A stretch of 64,000 bases of DNA from PALSA-1353 sp050014015 (GTDB taxonomy: Bacteria; Planctomycetota; Phycisphaerae; Tepidisphaerales; Tepidisphaeraceae), in contig JBEKEC010000023.1 in the NCBI GenBank assembly GCA_050014015.1, positions 1-64,000 of the forward strand, in the 5' to 3' direction. The notes under the pieces are model-generated. The model was not told the DNA's origin. It saw nothing but the letters and a program-made list of their open reading frames with translations, and did no database searches. Each line of letters starts with the position of its first letter. Within the stretch, counting starts at the first letter, position 1. Below are positions 63,115-64,000 of the stretch, one piece after another. The translations under genes and the position numbers were made by a program.

Positions 63115-63394
63115 TGATGACCTCTGAATAGTCACGCTGATTGCGGGCTGGACAATCCCAAGAACGTGCAATGGTAAGCGACGACAGTCGTTGATGCAAT
63201 TATATTTTGGGGGAGCGTATTTGAGGGTGTAGCGCCCCAGACGGGTAGATTCAATTCAAATGCGAATGCGGGAGGGCGGGGAAAACCACGTCAGGTGCGG
63301 AGTGTCTCGACACAGGTTGCCTTGTATTTCGGTGTATTTCGGCGTATCTACGTTTTCACAAATCCGCGTTCGTGAGGCGAAAAACGCGGTTTTT
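63115..63394. other. Island right-end intergenic region with tandem 10-mers and a terminator
   Basis: About 280 bases between the prepilin-like gene and the tRNA repeat. At 63321-63350 the word nnNGTATTTC occurs twice and a variant (ggcgtatcta) once, spaced 10 nt apart. A terminator-like stem ccgcgtt (63364-63370)/aacgcgg (63383-63389) is followed by TTTTT on the + strand. The word tcgacacagg (63307-63316) recurs at 50943. No convincing gene is seen. Confidence 0.5.
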
Positions 63395-63442
63395 AATGGC
63401 CTGAAAATCCATGTGTCGCCGGTTCAATTCCGGCTCTGCCCA
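63395..63442 (+). repeat. Duplicated 3' half of tRNA-Phe (attR-like)
   Basis: 48 nt equal to 50729-50776 apart from one base, and identical over the last 42 nt. It contains half of the anticodon arm, the variable region, T-arm and acceptor 3' strand, and so is not a working tRNA. It is the right boundary of the probable island. Confidence 0.9.
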
Positions 63443-63527
63443 TTCGCGTCCTGAGCACCGTCGAGAAAATTAGCCGATCAATTCATCGGCGTTTTGTCTC
63501 CCTCGTTGGAAATGATTGGAGCTGGCG

Positions 63528-64000
63528 ATGCCGGACGAATCCTGGACGCGCAGAGAGGTTCTGGCGGCGGCTGCGGCGGTGGGAATGGCGGCGCTGGCGG
63601 GCAGGGCGGCGGGGGAGCCGCGGCCGGGGACTGCTCCTGATAAACTGCCGAGGGGATCGGGAACGATCGGGATTCAGATGGGTCTGCCGCCGCTGGCAAC
63701 GCAGGACCTCGATCGCCTGTTCGACGATCTTCACCGGCTCGGGGGCGTCAATGCGCTGTTTCCGTTTATCTACACCTATGCGCACGTGACGGCGGGGATG
63801 CCGGCCAAGGGGTTTCACGGGGGCAATTTCGCCATTCCGCACATGCAATTTTATGGCCGGACGCCGCTCAACTATCAGGACATGCGAGCCACCGATTTTG
63901 GGGACCTGGACGTGATGGCGCGAATTATTCCGGTTGCCAAGAAGCATGGCATGAAGACCTTCGCCTGGGTGCTGGAGGATCACGATCGTGCGCCGTCGGC
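63528..64000 (+). CDS. Tat-exported protein, 5' part only
   Basis: Open from ATG 63528 to the window end; the 3' end is missing. TGGAG lies upstream of the ATG. The N-terminus TRREVLAAAAAVGMAALAG is a twin-arginine signal. The mature part begins GTIGIQMGLPPLATQDLDRL and contains NALFPFIYTYAHVTAGMPAKG and VAKKHGMKTFAWVLED, which look like a TIM-barrel (alpha-amylase or glycoside-hydrolase-like) N-terminal half. The family is not assigned. It is the first gene beyond the island. Confidence 0.75.
   Translation, partial: MPDESWTRREVLAAAAAVGMAALAGRAAGEPRPGTAPDKLPRGSGTIGIQMGLPPLATQDLDRLFDDLHRLGGVNALFPFIYTYAHVTAGMPAKGFHGGNFAIPHMQFYGRTPLNYQDMRATDFGDLDVMARIIPVAKKHGMKTFAWVLEDHDRAPS

Larger units (their letters stand above)
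50729..63442. mobile_element. Probable genomic island at tRNA-Phe (48-nt direct repeats at its ends)
   Basis: The 3' part of tRNA-Phe (50729-50776) recurs at 63395-63442 with one mismatch over 48 nt. A repeated tRNA 3' end in the same orientation is the classic footprint of tyrosine-integrase insertion. Between the copies are the giant exported protein, two more exported proteins, two LuxR-type regulators and a prepilin-like gene. No integrase, excisionase or replication gene is seen, so the element is probably immobile or has lost its integrase. Tandem 10-nt words near 63321-63350 may be integrase arm sites. Confidence 0.75.

Noticed and set aside
63260..63454. 64-codon + strand frame across the island right end
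   Set aside because: It runs through the terminator-like stem and the tRNA fragment, so it is not a plausible gene.

Overview
The window is GC-rich bacterial DNA that most resembles a planctomycete, probably Phycisphaerae or a neighbour. The pointers are two giant exported proteins carrying an LE(S/P)R-x-LLS motif after a basic N-terminus, PEP-CTERM proteins, dockerin-like repeats, prepilin-like secreted proteins, three TPR/O-GlcNAc-transferase-like (SPINDLY) genes, and many small toxin-antitoxin-type genes. The lineage call is inference; the sequence contains no rRNA.

Layout. 1-4.1 kb: end of a SPINDLY-type glycosyltransferase, a GH42 beta-galactosidase, a PEP-CTERM protein and a receiver domain that lacks its phosphoacceptor. 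4.7-8.3 kb: a 1172-residue exported protein with two FKBP prolyl-isomerase domains set in repeated beta-sandwich modules. 8.3-17.1 kb: a DUF2142-type membrane protein, an HtrA protease, panB, a Uma2 nuclease, an M50 protease and an M16 peptidase pair (one catalytic, one not). 17.5-21.4 kb: small accessory genes, including a RelE-like toxin-antitoxin pair bracketed by a duplicated 3' end of the DUF1015 gene. 21.4-28.3 kb: ispH, dTDP-rhamnose genes rmlA, rmlB and rmlD (rmlC is not seen), a GNAT, a small SLBB-like protein and a UbiD decarboxylase. 28.3-32.5 kb: a possible nuclease, a DUF433/DUF5615 toxin-antitoxin pair, small hypotheticals, an aminotransferase and an HldD-like epimerase. 32.9-37.6 kb: a second SPINDLY gene, a tRNA-Leu-like gene with an enlarged anticodon loop, two tiny genes, a Vps4/katanin-like AAA ATPase with a MIT-like N-terminus, and a MntA-HepT module. 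37.6-48 kb: recQ-MFS, an AAA ATPase/PIN nuclease pair that looks like a defence module, ppk2, and hisS-tig. 48.3-50.4 kb: a third SPINDLY gene between two related repeats.

From 50.7 to 63.4 kb there is a probable genomic island. It starts in tRNA-Phe(GAA) and ends with a 48-nt copy of the tRNA 3' half (one mismatch). It carries a prepilin-like gene, two tandem LuxR-type regulators, two exported proteins (one PEP-CTERM) and a 2471-residue giant protein. A near-identical C-run/G-run palindrome lies about 235-250 nt upstream of two of these genes. No integrase is visible. Just beyond the island a Tat-exported protein runs off the window.

A second theme is intergenic. At least eight loci carry long inverted repeats whose arms are made of short tandem units of 6-9 nt. 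They fall into several families unrelated in sequence but alike in design. Together with the tRNA-Leu-like gene, the AAA/PIN pair and the island, they are the parts most worth follow-up.
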